The position numbers and the translations under genes were made by a program. DNA of 64,000 bases, taken from the NCBI GenBank assembly GCA_019722365.1, contig JADFUC010000005.1, positions 1 through 64,000 on the forward strand. Direction: 5' to 3'. Position 1 is the stretch's first letter, and each line of letters begins with the position of its first letter. Origin of the DNA: Lithospermum erythrorhizon (Eukaryota > Streptophyta > Magnoliopsida > Boraginales > Boraginaceae). The notes under the pieces were generated by a model. It was not told the DNA's origin. It did no database searches and saw nothing but the letters and a program-made list of their open reading frames with translations. This document shows positions 48,064 to 60,556 of the stretch, piece after piece.

Positions 48064-49088
48064 TCATTTGTTACATTTTGGGCCATATGAATTTGCATGA
48101 ACTATGGTTATTGCATAAGCAGAGGAATACTGTATGTTAACAATTTGTTATAGTCATTTTAGCAAAAGATTATCTGTTAACTTATCATATAAATACAAGA
48201 AACGTGATGACAAATTACACTAAGAAATCACCATAAAGATACAAAATAATTCTTAGGAATTATTGGTGAAATTGATTATATCGTCAAGAGAAAGATTGAA
48301 TTTAAAATACCTAATATAAAAGTAATAATCAAACATAACCAATCTAAAAAATCTCCATCTCTAGATTAAAAATATTAGAAAAGCTAGTATAATAAACTTT
48401 GTGTGTGGACCAAGAAAGTTAGTTTTGGAAAAAAATTATGATTTGACGATGATGGAATTTGGAAGGTATTGTTAATAATTCAATTACTATATATTGTTAA
48501 GAAAACCGGATATTTAATAGCTCAAACTGATAAAATATATTATATTTCTTTTTTTATGGTGCAAATTTTACAAGTGAATTTACATGTATTTTATAGGCAA
48601 AGTTTCACCATATTAATACTATTCAATGACTACCAATTACTATTAATTTTATAAGTCATATTTCAACAATTGTGAGCTACTCTAATAGCTCATGTTTATA
48701 ACACCCTCAAATATCAAATATGCGACCTAACACACAAGCATTTCATTAAAACCCTTATATGAAAAACTCGTAGACAAACCCTCATAAGGAAAAAGAATAC
48801 AACAATATGCTCCCTCAATCAACGGATAGTCTTCGCTAAAGATTTCGCGCGATGTATTCAAATTACTCTAAACATGCTTCAAAACCGATGAAGTGCCCTT
48901 CGCGGGAAGCAGACCAAGTAACATTTTCACTGAACGCATACCTAATATCTACCTCTTTTGTTTCTTTCGAGCTCCCCGAGCGAATGAAAAGAACATTGGA
49001 GGAATGTGGTTTTGGCCCTACTCTGACGTAACCTTTGTTTCATCCGGAAAACACATGCATCATTATCTTCTGCATTAAATATTGTTGG
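48064..49088. other. Intergenic stretch upstream of the ERF pseudogene
   Basis: No first exon for the ERF gene was found here. Near 48,690-48,760 an ATAACACCCTCAAATAT phrase resembles the start of gypsy LTRs, so part may be an old LTR fragment. No complete feature is supported. Confidence 0.4.
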
Positions 49089-51255
49089 TGTAATAACTTC
49101 TTCCGTATGTGCCTTTATTGTAATATTATTTGGGGGTTAAGTTAAGTTTATGTTCGAAGTTGTGTTGTTAAACAGAGACAAAAACTAAACCGAAAACCAA
49201 ACGAGACCTCAGACAACTCTCAGATATTCGCATCTAACTCCCCATGTGGTTATTTCATACTTATCCAAGTGATTAGTCATCATCATCATCTTCTTCTTTT
49301 TTCTTCAAGCTTTGGCCGAACCCCCTCCCCCATTTTCCCTTGAAAATTTTCTTCCATTCTCTTCCTCATCTTGCAAGCTTTGGTCCTAAAATTTCTTGGA
49401 GAGTTTCCCCGAGTCATCCTCTACGTTTTAAGGTAAAAGAAAGTTTCAACCTCTTTGGAGTATTTCTTTGATTTCGGTGATACTGACTTTTAATGAATAC
49501 TTTGAGCTGATATTTATAATGATATGTAATCGCCATCTAAGCTGGGGACATTTATAAGCAGGTGATAATAATCGATGCATGGGTCAAATATACTGAGGAT
49601 TATAGTTGATTTTCAAGTGACTTTTGTTGACTTTTTTCAAAATTGGTTTTAATATGGTAGAAGTAAAATTCTTGGACTTTTATTAGGATTGTTTCGAGGT
49701 GTAGGTTGCATTTTTAGAAGCGATTAGAGAATGTTCTGATAAAAATGAGTTTTGTAAGTTCGAGTAGTTAATTGAGTTTCGAGATTAAAGATGGTTAGAA
49801 ATGTGATGATTAGTTGTTACTATCGAACGTTAGAGATTTTGAAACTAGTAATTGGAAACTCAATCATTTAAAATGGAAGTTATGGACTTCTTTAAGTTGG
49901 AATAAGATTATAACGGATTTTTCGTCAAGGAGTATAAATATAAGATTAAATATATAAGTAGAATGTTATATTACTAGTTGTATATTATAAGTAGTAATTA
50001 TAATTTTGAATGTTTGTTTTAGGCGCTTGATCTTAAGAAAAGGTCCTCGTTGTCGTGATTATGCCAGCCATATAGCCAATGAAAGCAGTATCTGTCTCAT
50101 CGGGCGCTGATTAACTATTTGATTACGATGTACGTGTATATGATCTTTCGTGTTAAACAGGCGTTGAATATGCGCCGGTCGAGTCGGTGGTCAGCTCGCG
50201 GGTCTCGCGAATCGTATAAAGCGATAAGCCGAGTCGTGACAGAAGAGTCAGATATGAAGCCGACGCTGTTGCTGAAGTTGTATTGTCGTATATCGCTTCG
50301 CATTTCGTTACGATTCGGGTGATTTGCTTTGCAAATTACCCGGGTGATAGCTTATGTCGGTTGTTACGTTTCTCCCCTGTGTCGAGGTTGATTATATGCG
50401 CATTAGTCAGTAGAACCGACTTATATCGAAGTTGTACTGAAGTCGATGTAGCCACAGTTGTTGTGTCATTGAAGTCGATAAAATTGTTGAGTTGATCGTG
50501 TCAGCCGAGTTGATTAGGTTGTTGAGTTGTGATCGCCGTTGTCGTACCGATGCAGTAAGGTCGGTTTCGATCAAGGCGTGTTATCGCAGCCTTTCTGAAA
50601 TGCACGTACGTGATTGTCGATCGCCATCATTTTGGAACGCTCGCTATAGCGATCTAATTTATGAACTTACGTAAATGATAAATAAAATTGCTAACACTTC
50701 ATATTAAGATCTTAAGTTGAATAATATTATAAAAATTATCTAATGTGATGCAATATTACTTTGGTACACTATCAAAGGACAGAGGTTAATTTCATTCTTG
50801 AGATATATATTCACTAAGTTTCGCAGCTTACACCCTATTTGCTATGGGCGGCAATTTCATTGCTAGGTTGACAGGTGGTGCTCTTCCGTCTTCGGGCTTG
50901 TTCGGGTGTTTGTGCTTTAGAGCTTGCGTGGAAATGGGCATAGCTGATCCTCACAGCCTCTTTATTTTGTCGATTGTAGCCGTTGGTTCCAGATAGCTTG
51001 TTATTATCAGATACTTGTCACAGAGGTTGATATATTGGTACTCTGGAGTTATGTTGTATGTTGGTTGTTGTTATGTGGTTAGGAATACCACGATGGATTC
51101 TTTTTCTTAAAAATTATTTTTATCCGTTGTATATTGTCTTATTGAGTTGTTTCAAGACAGGTGTCTTTTAAATTGAGTCATCCATCGATTGGTGACTCTG
51201 GTGTCCAGGATTTGGGACGATTCTAACCTCAGTACAGACGACCATGGTCGCTATA
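49089..51255 (+). mobile_element. Solo LTR of the gypsy family found at 53.47-61.93 kb
   Basis: The 2,167-base segment starts TGTAATAACTTCTTCCGTAT and matches the 5' LTR at 53,471-55,692 along its length. Shared marks include ATTTGGGGGTTAAG, CGGTTGTTAC-like words, TCCCC-GTGTCGAGG and GTCATCCATCGATTGGTGAC. It is flanked on both sides by the exact 5-base direct repeat GTTGG (49,084-49,088 and 51,256-51,260). No internal element sequence is present. It arose from insertion followed by LTR-LTR recombination. The open frames inside (for example 50,119-50,674) have no protein support. Confidence 0.85.
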
Positions 51256-53470
51256 GTTGGATTCCTTCGGCTTGATAGGCCGGACGCTTGTATATGTTGT
51301 GTCACCGATCTCAACTATCTACACCTTTACGGCTCACGTATGACAATAACTCGAGGATGATTTAAAGAAAGAAGCTATGAAGGCTCGCTCTCGGGATCTC
51401 CAAGATACGGGCAAAGATTCCATATGTAAACACATATCCTGTTTGTGATTTAGTATTATGACTGACAAATGGGATGCATCTGCATAACCAAACAAACTGG
51501 TTTGCATTGTTATGATAAAACAATCCAAGACGATTTACTCTCGAAGATATCGAAATATATGTTTTATCCTCTTCCAATGTCTCTTTGTAGGACAAGAACT
51601 AAATCTTGCTAGTAAATATACTGCAAAAATTATATCAAGTCTTGTACAATTAGCAAGATATATGAATGCTCCCATTGCACTGAGGTATGGTACTTCAGTA
51701 CCAAGATCCTTTTCATTAAAACATCTTTTTCAACATTAAATAAGCTCTACCCATTATCAGCGCATAATAAAAGGATTAGCTTTATATATATATTAAAAAC
51801 TTTTTAGCACTCTTTCTGTATAATTCGATTGGTGTACTAGTATATCGTTTTTAGTATACTCAATTTGTAAACCAAGACAAAACTTAATATTTCCCAGATC
51901 TTTCATTTTAAATTTCTTCTTTAAGTAATCAATTGCTTCTTTAATATCATTATTAGTTCCAATGTTATTTAAATCATCTACATAGACAACAATGATTACA
52001 AAACCGGATGTTGTTTTTTATATAGTCTTCTTTTGAGCAAATATTTACTTTAACCTATTATACCATATTCATCACCGCTTTTAACCCATAGCGATCTTCA
52101 AGTAATTTTATTACACATTCTGGTTTGGGGATATGTCTGATATTTTAAATCCTTCCAAATTTTCATATATATTTCAAGATCAAGTGTTCCATATAAGTAC
52201 GTTAGTAGTAAACATTCATAAGACGATACGTAGTATTATTAGATAATCGGCTAGACCAATTAAATAGCGAAAAGTAAATGACATCCATAACAAGAAAATA
52301 AGTTACCTTTATATCAATTATGGATCTTTGAGAAAAACTCAGTAAACAAGACGAGCCTGTATCTACAATAAGTTTTTTTTCTATTTTGTTTTCTCACAAA
52401 GACCCATTTATAACGAATGTGTTTCATACCTTAGATAACTTAATAGACCCAAATACTTTTCGGTTTTTAAGAGATTTTAATTCAAGATCTATCAGATCTT
52501 TCCGCTTTTGGCCAATTAAATCGACCTTGACATTCAACAATGCATCTAGGTTCAGATCATCATTTTCATTCATAATTCCATACGCAATGAGAATACAAAT
52601 ATTTAATCAATGTCCTTATTTTTCCTCGTTCCAAGATTTCTTTGTATTAACATAATTGATGTAAATCTCTAGATCATTCTATTTTCAATATCATTTTCAA
52701 TTAACTCATTTTCATCATCTTGTACTTCTTCAAGAACACGTTTTTTCCATCACGGGATTATCATTATCATTTAGTGTCTTATCAAGACCACTTTCATTCT
52801 TATCATCAATCTTTTTCTCGCCTTTTCTTTCTCGGTGATTTCCATCTTTGGAACCCACAGTCGGCCATGCTTTAAAAAGCCGCTTGATGTACTACATATC
52901 ATTTTGCTCGAATTTCAACCGAAAGCAGAGTATCGACATACGGTACACGCGATTTTGTCACTTCATATCGCAAATCAATCCGCAATTGATTTACCAAATC
53001 TTGTAAATGGGCCAACTTTTTCTTACATTTTCTCCCAAGATTTATTATATGGGTCATGATATAGTAAAGATGGCACATACCACGTTAAGTCCTTTTCCGA
53101 CTATTTCTTTTCTCCTCCTAGAGGAGAAAACTATCTCGTTGAAATGACAATCAGCAAACCTTGCCTGAAAAATATCACATGTTAAAAGTTGAAGATATAT
53201 AATAATAAAGGGTAACTCATACCCTACATATATACTCCAAACTCCTTGGTGTCCCATCTTTGTTCATCAAGGCGGAGTTATCAGTACATAAACCTGCGAC
53301 ATTCAAAATCTTAGATGAGAAATATCCGTTTTTGACCAATTGCAAGTCGATATGGAATATGTGTTTCTATGATTAGCACTCGATCTTTAAACGTATTAAC
53401 GACGTTAAAGAAGTAAAATTACATGATCCCATATAAATGACCTGTACTTTGTTCTCATTATCAATGGTCT
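51256..53470 (-). mobile_element. Ty1/copia element, 3' part (reverse transcriptase and RNase H)
   Basis: On the minus strand, copia pol runs from right to left. At 53,257-53,090 is the post-integrase block (WSIYVGYE, then ARFADCHFNE). Reverse transcriptase follows with the catalytic motif YVDD at 51,984-51,973, then MKDLGNIKFCLGLQIEYTKN. RNase H-side blocks are VPYLSAMGAFIYLANCT and KHIFRYLRG near 51,690-51,540, and QTGYVFTYG near 51,440. Several stops and frameshifts break the frame, but the blocks are better kept than in the element at 1-3 kb. Its integrase and gag-side continuation is at 61,931-63,240, across the inserted gypsy element. Confidence 0.88.
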
Positions 53471-55692
53471 TGTAATAACTGCTCCGCATGTGCATTATTA
53501 CAATATTATTTGGGGTTAAGCTGTTTTTTACGCTCGAAGTTGTGGCTATTAAACCGAGACGAGAAATTAAACCAAAACCAAACGAGACTAAACACAACTC
53601 TAGGAAATATCTTGCACCAATCCTCATATGTTACTATTCATCATCATCCAAAATCCCCAACCTTTTAAATTCCCTGTGAGTGTCAAGCCCCTATCTTCCC
53701 CTTAATCTTGATTTTTTTCTATTTTTCTTGCAACTCTTTGTTGCACCACCCATAATCTGTTCTTCATCTCTCGATCATCTAAGGTATGATTTTTATCTTC
53801 AAATCTTGACATTTTGAGCTATAGTTGACCATTTGTATGAGTTTGACTTTTGTGTTGACTTTTTGAATTTCGAGAGTTTAAGAGACTTTATACGGTATGA
53901 ATGCTACATCTAAGCTTGGATATTAAGTAGTGTGAGGTCATTATGATCGATGAACAAGTTGATACGCTAAGGAAGTTTATAGTTGACTTTAGGTTGACTT
54001 TTCTCCCAAATCAAACTTAGTTTAAAAAAAAGTATGTTAACGGACTTTAACGGAGATGTTTCTGAGAGTACGGGTTGTGACTTTTGTGTGGTTGGTGTAG
54101 ATTATGTAATTTAGCTCAAAATGAAATAAAGATTTTGAGGTTTTTGCAATGTAAGTGGTTAATGACGGATATATCACTTAGAAAAGTTGATTTCTGGGTT
54201 GAATGTAAGTTGTTTAAAGTAGTTAGTGTTCGAGGGAAATGATGGCCGATCGGGTTGGAAATGATGCTCGAAGCTATGTCGCTTTATTAGTCGGCATAAC
54301 TCACAAGTAGTAATCACCTTAAGTTATAATCGGGTAACTAAAAACGGTTGTTACTGATAGATAACTAAATGCAGTTATTAATATGGTAGTAAAGAGTAAT
54401 TACATCTCCTCCGGTGTTTTGATTAGGCGCTGAGCTGGGAAGAGGCATCATCGCTGACTAATTAGGGTTGGGCGCTATTATTTGCTGTACCATGTGAGTA
54501 TTTATCTTACGTTGATTAACTACTTGATTACAACATGTATGTACGCATATGATTTTGTGTTAAATTATGTGTTGAATATGAATAAAGGTTGAGTTGCCAT
54601 TGCGGCCTGGTGGGTCTCAAGGAGTCGATAGTGTTTTGAGGTAATGCTGAAAATGGGTATTGGTAGCAGTCAGATATGAGCGATGATGTTTTTTGAGTTG
54701 TATTATCCGTATTTCCGCTTTATACCTTGGTATAAATGCTGTGTTTTTGCTTAGTACTGCTATTTATTCGGGTGTGATAGCTATGTCGACGAAAGCATAA
54801 GTTTCTCCCCGCAGTTTCAGGCTTACTATACGCATTAGTCAGTAAATCCGGATTTATATCAGCTGACTAAAGCTTGTCGAGTTGATAAAGTTGTCGAAGT
54901 CAGACAATTGATAAACTTGTTGTTGGATCGAGTTACCGAGTTGATTAGTCATTGAGTCAGAGCGTCGCCCTGTCGGGCTGATGTAGTAAAACAGTTGATC
55001 AAGGCGTATTATTATTACGCCTTTTCTGAAATGTAATGATGTTATTGTCGATTTCCTCATCTTGGAATGTTATGTTAGTGACGAATTTATGAAATTATCC
55101 GTGAAATGCAATGAAATTCGTTAACACTTCAGATATGATCTTAAGTTGAATAACATTATGTACTACTTATCTATTGTACGCGATATCAACTTCTTCGTAC
55201 ACCACGCGCGATTGAGATTAATTTCATTCTGAGATATATATTCACTGCTTCGTAGCTACACCCTATTCTTTCTACGGCAATTTCATTGCTAGGTTGATGT
55301 GCGGCTGCTCGTCTCTAGGCTTGTTCGGGAGATTGTGCTTAGAGCTTGCAAGTGAGCGGCGGGCGTGCGCTGATCCTCACAGCCTCTGGCTATTTTGTTT
55401 CGATCAGAGTCTGCCGTCAGATAGTTGCTGGTTTTGGGATTTCTCAGTTGTGATGTTGATTTTTTTGTACTTTGGGAGATATGGGGTGTTGTATGTCAAG
55501 GTTATTCTCGTGGTTAGAATACCACGATGGATTTTTTCGAAAAAAACCGTTTTCGTCCGTCAGATATCATTGGTTATTGAGTTGTTTTCGAAACAAGTCT
55601 TTTAAATTTGAGTCATCCATCGATTGGGTGACTCGTTGTCCAGATTGGGATCGCATTCTAACCTCAGGGGCATACGACCGCTGGTCATTACA
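53471..55692 (+). repeat. 5' LTR of the gypsy element
   Basis: It starts TGTAATAACTGCTCCGCATG and ends GGTCATTACA, giving TG..CA ends. It aligns with the solo LTR over its whole length and with the 3' LTR over its last 1.37 kb. The three copies differ by many substitutions and small indels, so the family is not young. Confidence 0.85.
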
Positions 55693-55715
55693 ACTTTGGG
55701 TATCGTGAGCGCAGG
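55693..55715 (+). other. Degenerate primer binding site
   Basis: Directly after the LTR the sequence TTTGGGTATCGTGAGCGCAG resembles TGGTATCAGAGC, the complement of the initiator tRNA-Met 3' end used by most plant LTR elements. It carries several changes. Confidence 0.5.
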
Positions 55716-56129
55716 TTTCATATTCTTTGGCTCGCGTTACGTGTCTTTCTCGCTGCTTCGAGTTGTCCGGCCGAGTCTTTTCCCTCGAGCTCCAAGTCTT
55801 TTTTTCATTTTGTAGACTGCCGAGACGCCACCAAGCAGCTGAGACGCTGTAGTGGACCGCAAGCCGAGGGAGGTGCCCGTGGGTGTACTGTGGCGCAGAG
55901 CTGGGAGCGGCCGACGCGCTGGCGCGGATTTGCGGGCGCTGGCTGCCCCCTGCGCGGGAGCAACAGTTCCTAGCACCCCGAGCCCCGCTTGACGCTGCTG
56001 GCCGGGATGCAGTTACATGTTGAGAGAGGATTTTGGGTACATGCAATGTATGGCAGCCCGCAGGAGGCTGGGATATTCGAGTAAGCTTTTGACCAGCTTC
56101 TTGAAGTTGGCATCCCCAAAGCCCTCGGG

Positions 56130-56580
56130 CGGGTTCACCGATTGACGCGATCGAAGTTTATTTAGAGATTTGGAGACCATTTTCGAGCCCACGGGTATCA
56201 GGCGAGCCGAGGTCAAGTTCGCCACTTACGCACCGTACTTGGTAGTTGTCAGATCGCTGCAACATACCTAATTATCCTCGACCGTTGCAGGGAGCGACCA
56301 GTGACTGGGAGCGCCAGAAAGCACCTGCTCGGTAGAGAATTATCAGATGAGTACCCACATGGTCGTTTTAGAGAGGATCTCGATTTTACTGACTGTGGTG
56401 ATCGATCTGGCTGAGAGTACCCAGAGGCGACGAGCGAAGTTATGTCGCCTGCCACCGCACACCCCAATCGGTGAGCAGAGGATTCATCAGACCCGAGACG
56501 GGTCGACATGGGAGAGATTCGCCACCATATATCCTGATAACTTCACCAGTTTCCACGAAGCCGAGGAACGCCTGCATTGA
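56130..56580 (+). pseudogene. Gypsy gag remnant
   Basis: A short plus-strand reading near 56,165-56,230 (LETIFEPTGI, then AEVKFATYA) matches the gypsy capsid pattern (L-E-x-I-F, then V-x-x-A-T-Y). The downstream pieces are frameshifted. Long minus-strand frames here are antisense artefacts of GC-rich DNA. Confidence 0.55.
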
Positions 56581-57659
56581 AAGTGTAGACGGAATCGGGC
56601 CGGTACTTGGTGCCAGGTCGAAGAGGTACGACATGAAAATAAGACAAAGTGATCATCTAGTTCGGTGTTCCGCAGAGGACCTTCACCGACTGGCCCGCCT
56701 TAGAAATAAGCTACCGCACCTTACCTCGCCCGAGCTATTCTCAAGCATAGCCTTCTTCCATAATCGGTACGCCTGTCAGACCAAGTGATCTCTTTAGGTG
56801 TCACTGTGGTTTCGAATACATCTCGATGTTTCGTACGGGGTCATAGAATTCCGTGATTGTCGGGAGTAGACGCATTTGTCGCTCTGTCATCGGGCCCGGA
56901 CATTATCATAAGAGATTGTCCTCGTGATTCCATAAATGGCGAGCCAAGCATATCTTCACCAAAGCATTTAGCCTGCGGAGCGAGGTGGCTTATGGTTAGG
57001 AGGACGATCGGTGTCACTGAAGTCGATCGCGATTTGAGGTACCTAGGCGGCCATAGCTGGTAAAGCAGCCTGTAGCCGCGCCGGGAAGAGGCCACATCAA
57101 TGTCATATTCTCACAGAGGGCACCGATACTCCTGTGGTCGCACATGCACCTTGTCAAGTTATACGATACTGAGGCTGTGGTACTTTTTTTGATTCCTGAG
57201 CTACCATTCTTTTATTTCCTAAGTTTTGTGGATATCTTAGCTTTTATGTCGGAGTCTTTACTTGTTCCCCTTAATATTATGACACCAGCTGGGGTGTCGA
57301 TTGAAAGTTAGACATGTGATGTGAGATTGTACCCAAGAGCGAGTAATCAATTGTTAGTTGTGATCTACTCCGCTTGAATTGGTAGATTTTGATCTTATCT
57401 GGGAATGGACTGTCAGAGACATCACGCCAAAATTGGACTCTGCCATAGCAAAGGAGATTATTTTTTATGAAGTCCGTAGACAAGATATCGTGTTTCCGAG
57501 GGAAATAGAAAGACTCGCCATGTTTTATTTCGCACTGAGGCCGTGATTTAAGAAAGGCTAGCCGGTGACTGTACGCGGGTCGATTGAGAGGGAGGAGAAC
57601 AAAAGGAGGGACGCGCGAAAGCTGTCCGTGAGCATGTCGATGTTTCTTCCCGGAGGAGT

Positions 57660-58470
57660 CGCCAGTTTACCACCTTGGCAGAGCGGAGTTTCAAGCGATT
57701 GAGGTAGTTCCGGTAACGCACCCATCTCTATCGCGCTGCATGTAATGGCTCCAAATGCAGTCGGTGAGAGTCAGTTACTCACCGGGAGGAACTACTTGAT
57801 AAAGAGTTTATCGCATCGAAAGCGTTTCTCCACCAGCACCAGCTTCGGTTGGGGAAAAAGAAAGACGGTACGCTGGTGCTGCGATCGACTACGTGCGCTG
57901 AACAAAAGCTGAATATCAAGAACCGCTATCCGCTGCCGAGGATGTATTTTATTTGACCGCTGGCGGGTGCCGTAGTATTCTCGAAGATTGATTTTGCATC
58001 CGGTACTACCACCGAGATTGAGGGCTATTATCTTCGAATCAGCTCGATCCGTGTAATGGGCACTATGAAGCTTATGGTAACGCCGCTTGGGTCGTATCCA
58101 ACGCATCAAAGAACGCTCATGGATTTAATGAATCAAGCGTTGGGGAGTTCCCTGACAAATTTGTGGGATTGTGTTTTATTGATGATATTCTGATCTACTC
58201 AAGATGGAGAGCACGGTATACTTCGCTGGATTGTGGTTACACAATGGTATTAAAGACCAATTATACGCTAAGTTTAGTAAATGTGAATGGCCTGAGAAAG
58301 TACGCTCTGCCATGTTATATCCTGGTGAAAGATGTGTGGACCCTGTGGGCGCGGAGGCCGCTGAGATCAGAGTCGACCTACTGTGCAACAAAAGGAGAGT
58401 TTCTTGGGTTTGGCTGGGTATGACAGAGGTTTATCGAGATTTTCGCCGACGCGACCGAATTTAATTTAAG
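57660..58470 (+). pseudogene. Gypsy reverse transcriptase remnant
   Basis: In order, across frame changes, the pieces are GNAPISIALHVMAP (near 57,700), LNIKNRYPLPRM (near 57,910), VFSKIDFASG (near 57,970), the catalytic block CFIDDILIYSR (about 58,172-58,204), and YAKFSKCEW (near 58,263). The order and motifs are those of the Ty3/gypsy polymerase domain. Several frameshifts abolish function. Confidence 0.85.
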
Positions 58471-58920
58471 TTGACCAGAAGTGAGTTCCCTTTATTGGAC
58501 TTTAGGATCGCGAGGCTAAGCTTCAAGGAGTCAAGGCGGTTGACTATCGCACCTGTTTTAGCTTCCACCATCCGGTCCGGTGGTTTCGCGATCTACATGC
58601 TTCTGCACTGCAGTTTTGCCGCGTGTCGATGTGTAATGAGAGTGATTGCTTACGATCTCGACAATGAGGAATCATGAGAGAAACCACGTAATCTACCCCA
58701 TCTCTTTAAGTTACAGAGATTGCTTTGGTCAGTTCAAGGAGTGCATTATCAGACAAGTTAATGCCAAATTTTCACTCTGATCACAAAAGTCTCAAGTACC
58801 TACCCACGCAGACCCTCGGGGAATTTGAGGTGTGAGATGATGGAGTTTATTATCGACTACGACGCGACTATCGAATATCACCCTGGGAAAGTTTTAACGT
58901 AGCAGAGACGCCTGAATGGG
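58471..58920 (+). pseudogene. Gypsy RNase H remnant
   Basis: The end of the domain is recognisable at about 58,830-58,895: MMEFIIDYDATIEYHPGK, matching the conserved W-x-E-L-x-x-D-Y-D-x-x-I-x-Y-H-P-G-K signature. Upstream residues are scrambled by frameshifts, and a stop follows shortly after. Confidence 0.75.
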
Positions 58921-59049
58921 AAGCGAACAGCCAAAAAGCGCAGACGCAAGCCGCTTGAGTCAGCTTGATATCGCAGCAAACGGGCGAGTTGTCGCCTGCG
59001 AAGTGTTCGGCCCGTACTCTTTGACCGTAGATCTGAGTCGCAGCAATGG

Positions 59050-60400
59050 CATTTGGCAGGCTGCTTAATACAAGTGGGGGAAGTAAAGAATCTGTGGGAC
59101 ATAAGAGATTTTACGGTCACCGCAGAGCTGAGCCTTCCGAGATGGACGGTAGGTTACGTGGTACCGTATTCGGACGAAGCCGCAAGAAAGAGACTTCGAA
59201 TTCCAGGCTCATAATGCTTCTTATAAACATGCATCCTAGTAGCACAAAGATGTATAGGAATTCGAGGTCAATTTCATCGTGGGTGGCCGGAACAAGAAAT
59301 AAATCACAGAAGTTCGCGGGCGAAATGTTTGGCTTTGTCACAGGTGAAATGTAAGGCCAAACATCCAGGCGATTGTTGCGTACTCTTCTTATTCCTCGAA
59401 ATGACGGGAGAATATTAGCACGGACTTCTATTTAGGCTTCCCAGGCCGCCGAGGCGAAATGACGGGATTCAATGGACAAGGATGTAAAGGTCGTCAAGTT
59501 CAAGCCTCATTTCTTACCTATTGGGATCTAACATGGACTGTAGAGGTTACCGAAGCATGTATGTCGACCGATCACAGACCGCATTGGTCCCTGTGTTCCA
59601 TCATTTCTATCATGACGCGAGATTTACTCGAGATTGGAGGGGTTTTCAGAGGCATCAGTGACTGTATCGAGTCAGCATATCTTTTCATCCCCCTGCATGT
59701 GACGGGCACCGAGAGAACAATCCGTGACTTTGAGGATACGCTTCGGGCTTCGTTATGAGCTTCTCGCGGAGTCGACGACGAGTTACCTAAGATTTGTTCT
59801 CGTATAACAATAGTTTTCATGCTAGTATAGATGGCACCATTTCGAGGCGCCACTGGCGAAAGCCGGACTCCGCTTGTCGGAAATAAGGAGAGGGAAAGTC
59901 TATGGTTCCGCAGTTAGTTTGTAGTTCGCGGAGAGTGATCAAGTCGATACAACAACACCGGTGACAAACAGACGCATAAGAAATATGCCGATCGCCGCCA
60001 GCGGACTTTGTCCTTCGAAGCTCTGAGATCATGTGTTTCGAGGATACTCACCAGCCGGAAAGGAGTAATACGGTTTTGGGAGGAAAGGAAAGCCGAGTCC
60101 CCGCTATACTGGACCGCTTGAGATCTCTGGCGCAGAGTAGACCGTGCCACCGCTGTCAGCTTCTGTAGTCGGGACATAATTCACAAGTATTCCATGCGCT
60201 ACGCCTCGAGGAAGTATATTCGGATGAAGTCGACATTCTTAGCTCGGCACCGTGGAACTTCAAGAGGATCTCACCTTCGAGGAGAAACCAAGCAGATTCT
60301 TGATCGGAAGGAAAAGGTGTAATGGTGAAACGTGCCGGTGGCCATGGTGAAAGTGTCAGTGAGAATCAAGAGAGTGAGGCGACACGGGAACGCCGAGGGA
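59050..60400 (+). pseudogene. Gypsy integrase and C-terminal remnant
   Basis: Pieces in order are GTERTIRDFEDTLRASL (near 59,705-59,757), like the conserved end of the integrase core; SYNNSFHASI (about 59,802-59,831); LEEDLTFEEKP (near 60,255-60,290); and VKVS/ESEATRE-like residues near 60,350. These are the integrase core end, the YNNSYHASIG block and the chromodomain-like tail of Tekay/Del elements. The first two and the last two groups lie in different frames. Confidence 0.75.
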
Positions 60401-60519
60401 TTATATATGTGGAGCTATTACCCCAGCCTTTTCAAGTAGGGGTAGCTGCTTGTTTTGTTTTATGTACCATATGACCTCGAATTGTTTCGTGGGTCTTTCT
60501 CGTGGTCGTTGAAGTCAAA

Positions 60520-60556
60520 TTTCGCGGCGAAATTTTTATTAAAGTGGGCAGATCGT
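60520..60556 (+). other. Element 3' end: FRGRN-like coding end and degraded polypurine tract
   Basis: AATTTCGCGGCGAAATTTTT then ATTAAAGTGGGCAGAT corresponds to the common end of these polyproteins, followed by a purine tract (normally AAGGGGG). The tract here has two non-purine or scrambled positions. Confidence 0.5.

Noticed and set aside
50119..50674. Three overlapping plus-strand frames of 60-70 residues
   Set aside because: They lie inside the solo LTR, and the matching parts of the other two LTR copies do not keep them open.
55567..56046. 159-residue minus-strand open frame
   Set aside because: It is antisense to the GC-rich start of the gypsy internal region, has low-complexity Ser/Arg/Ala content and no family motif.
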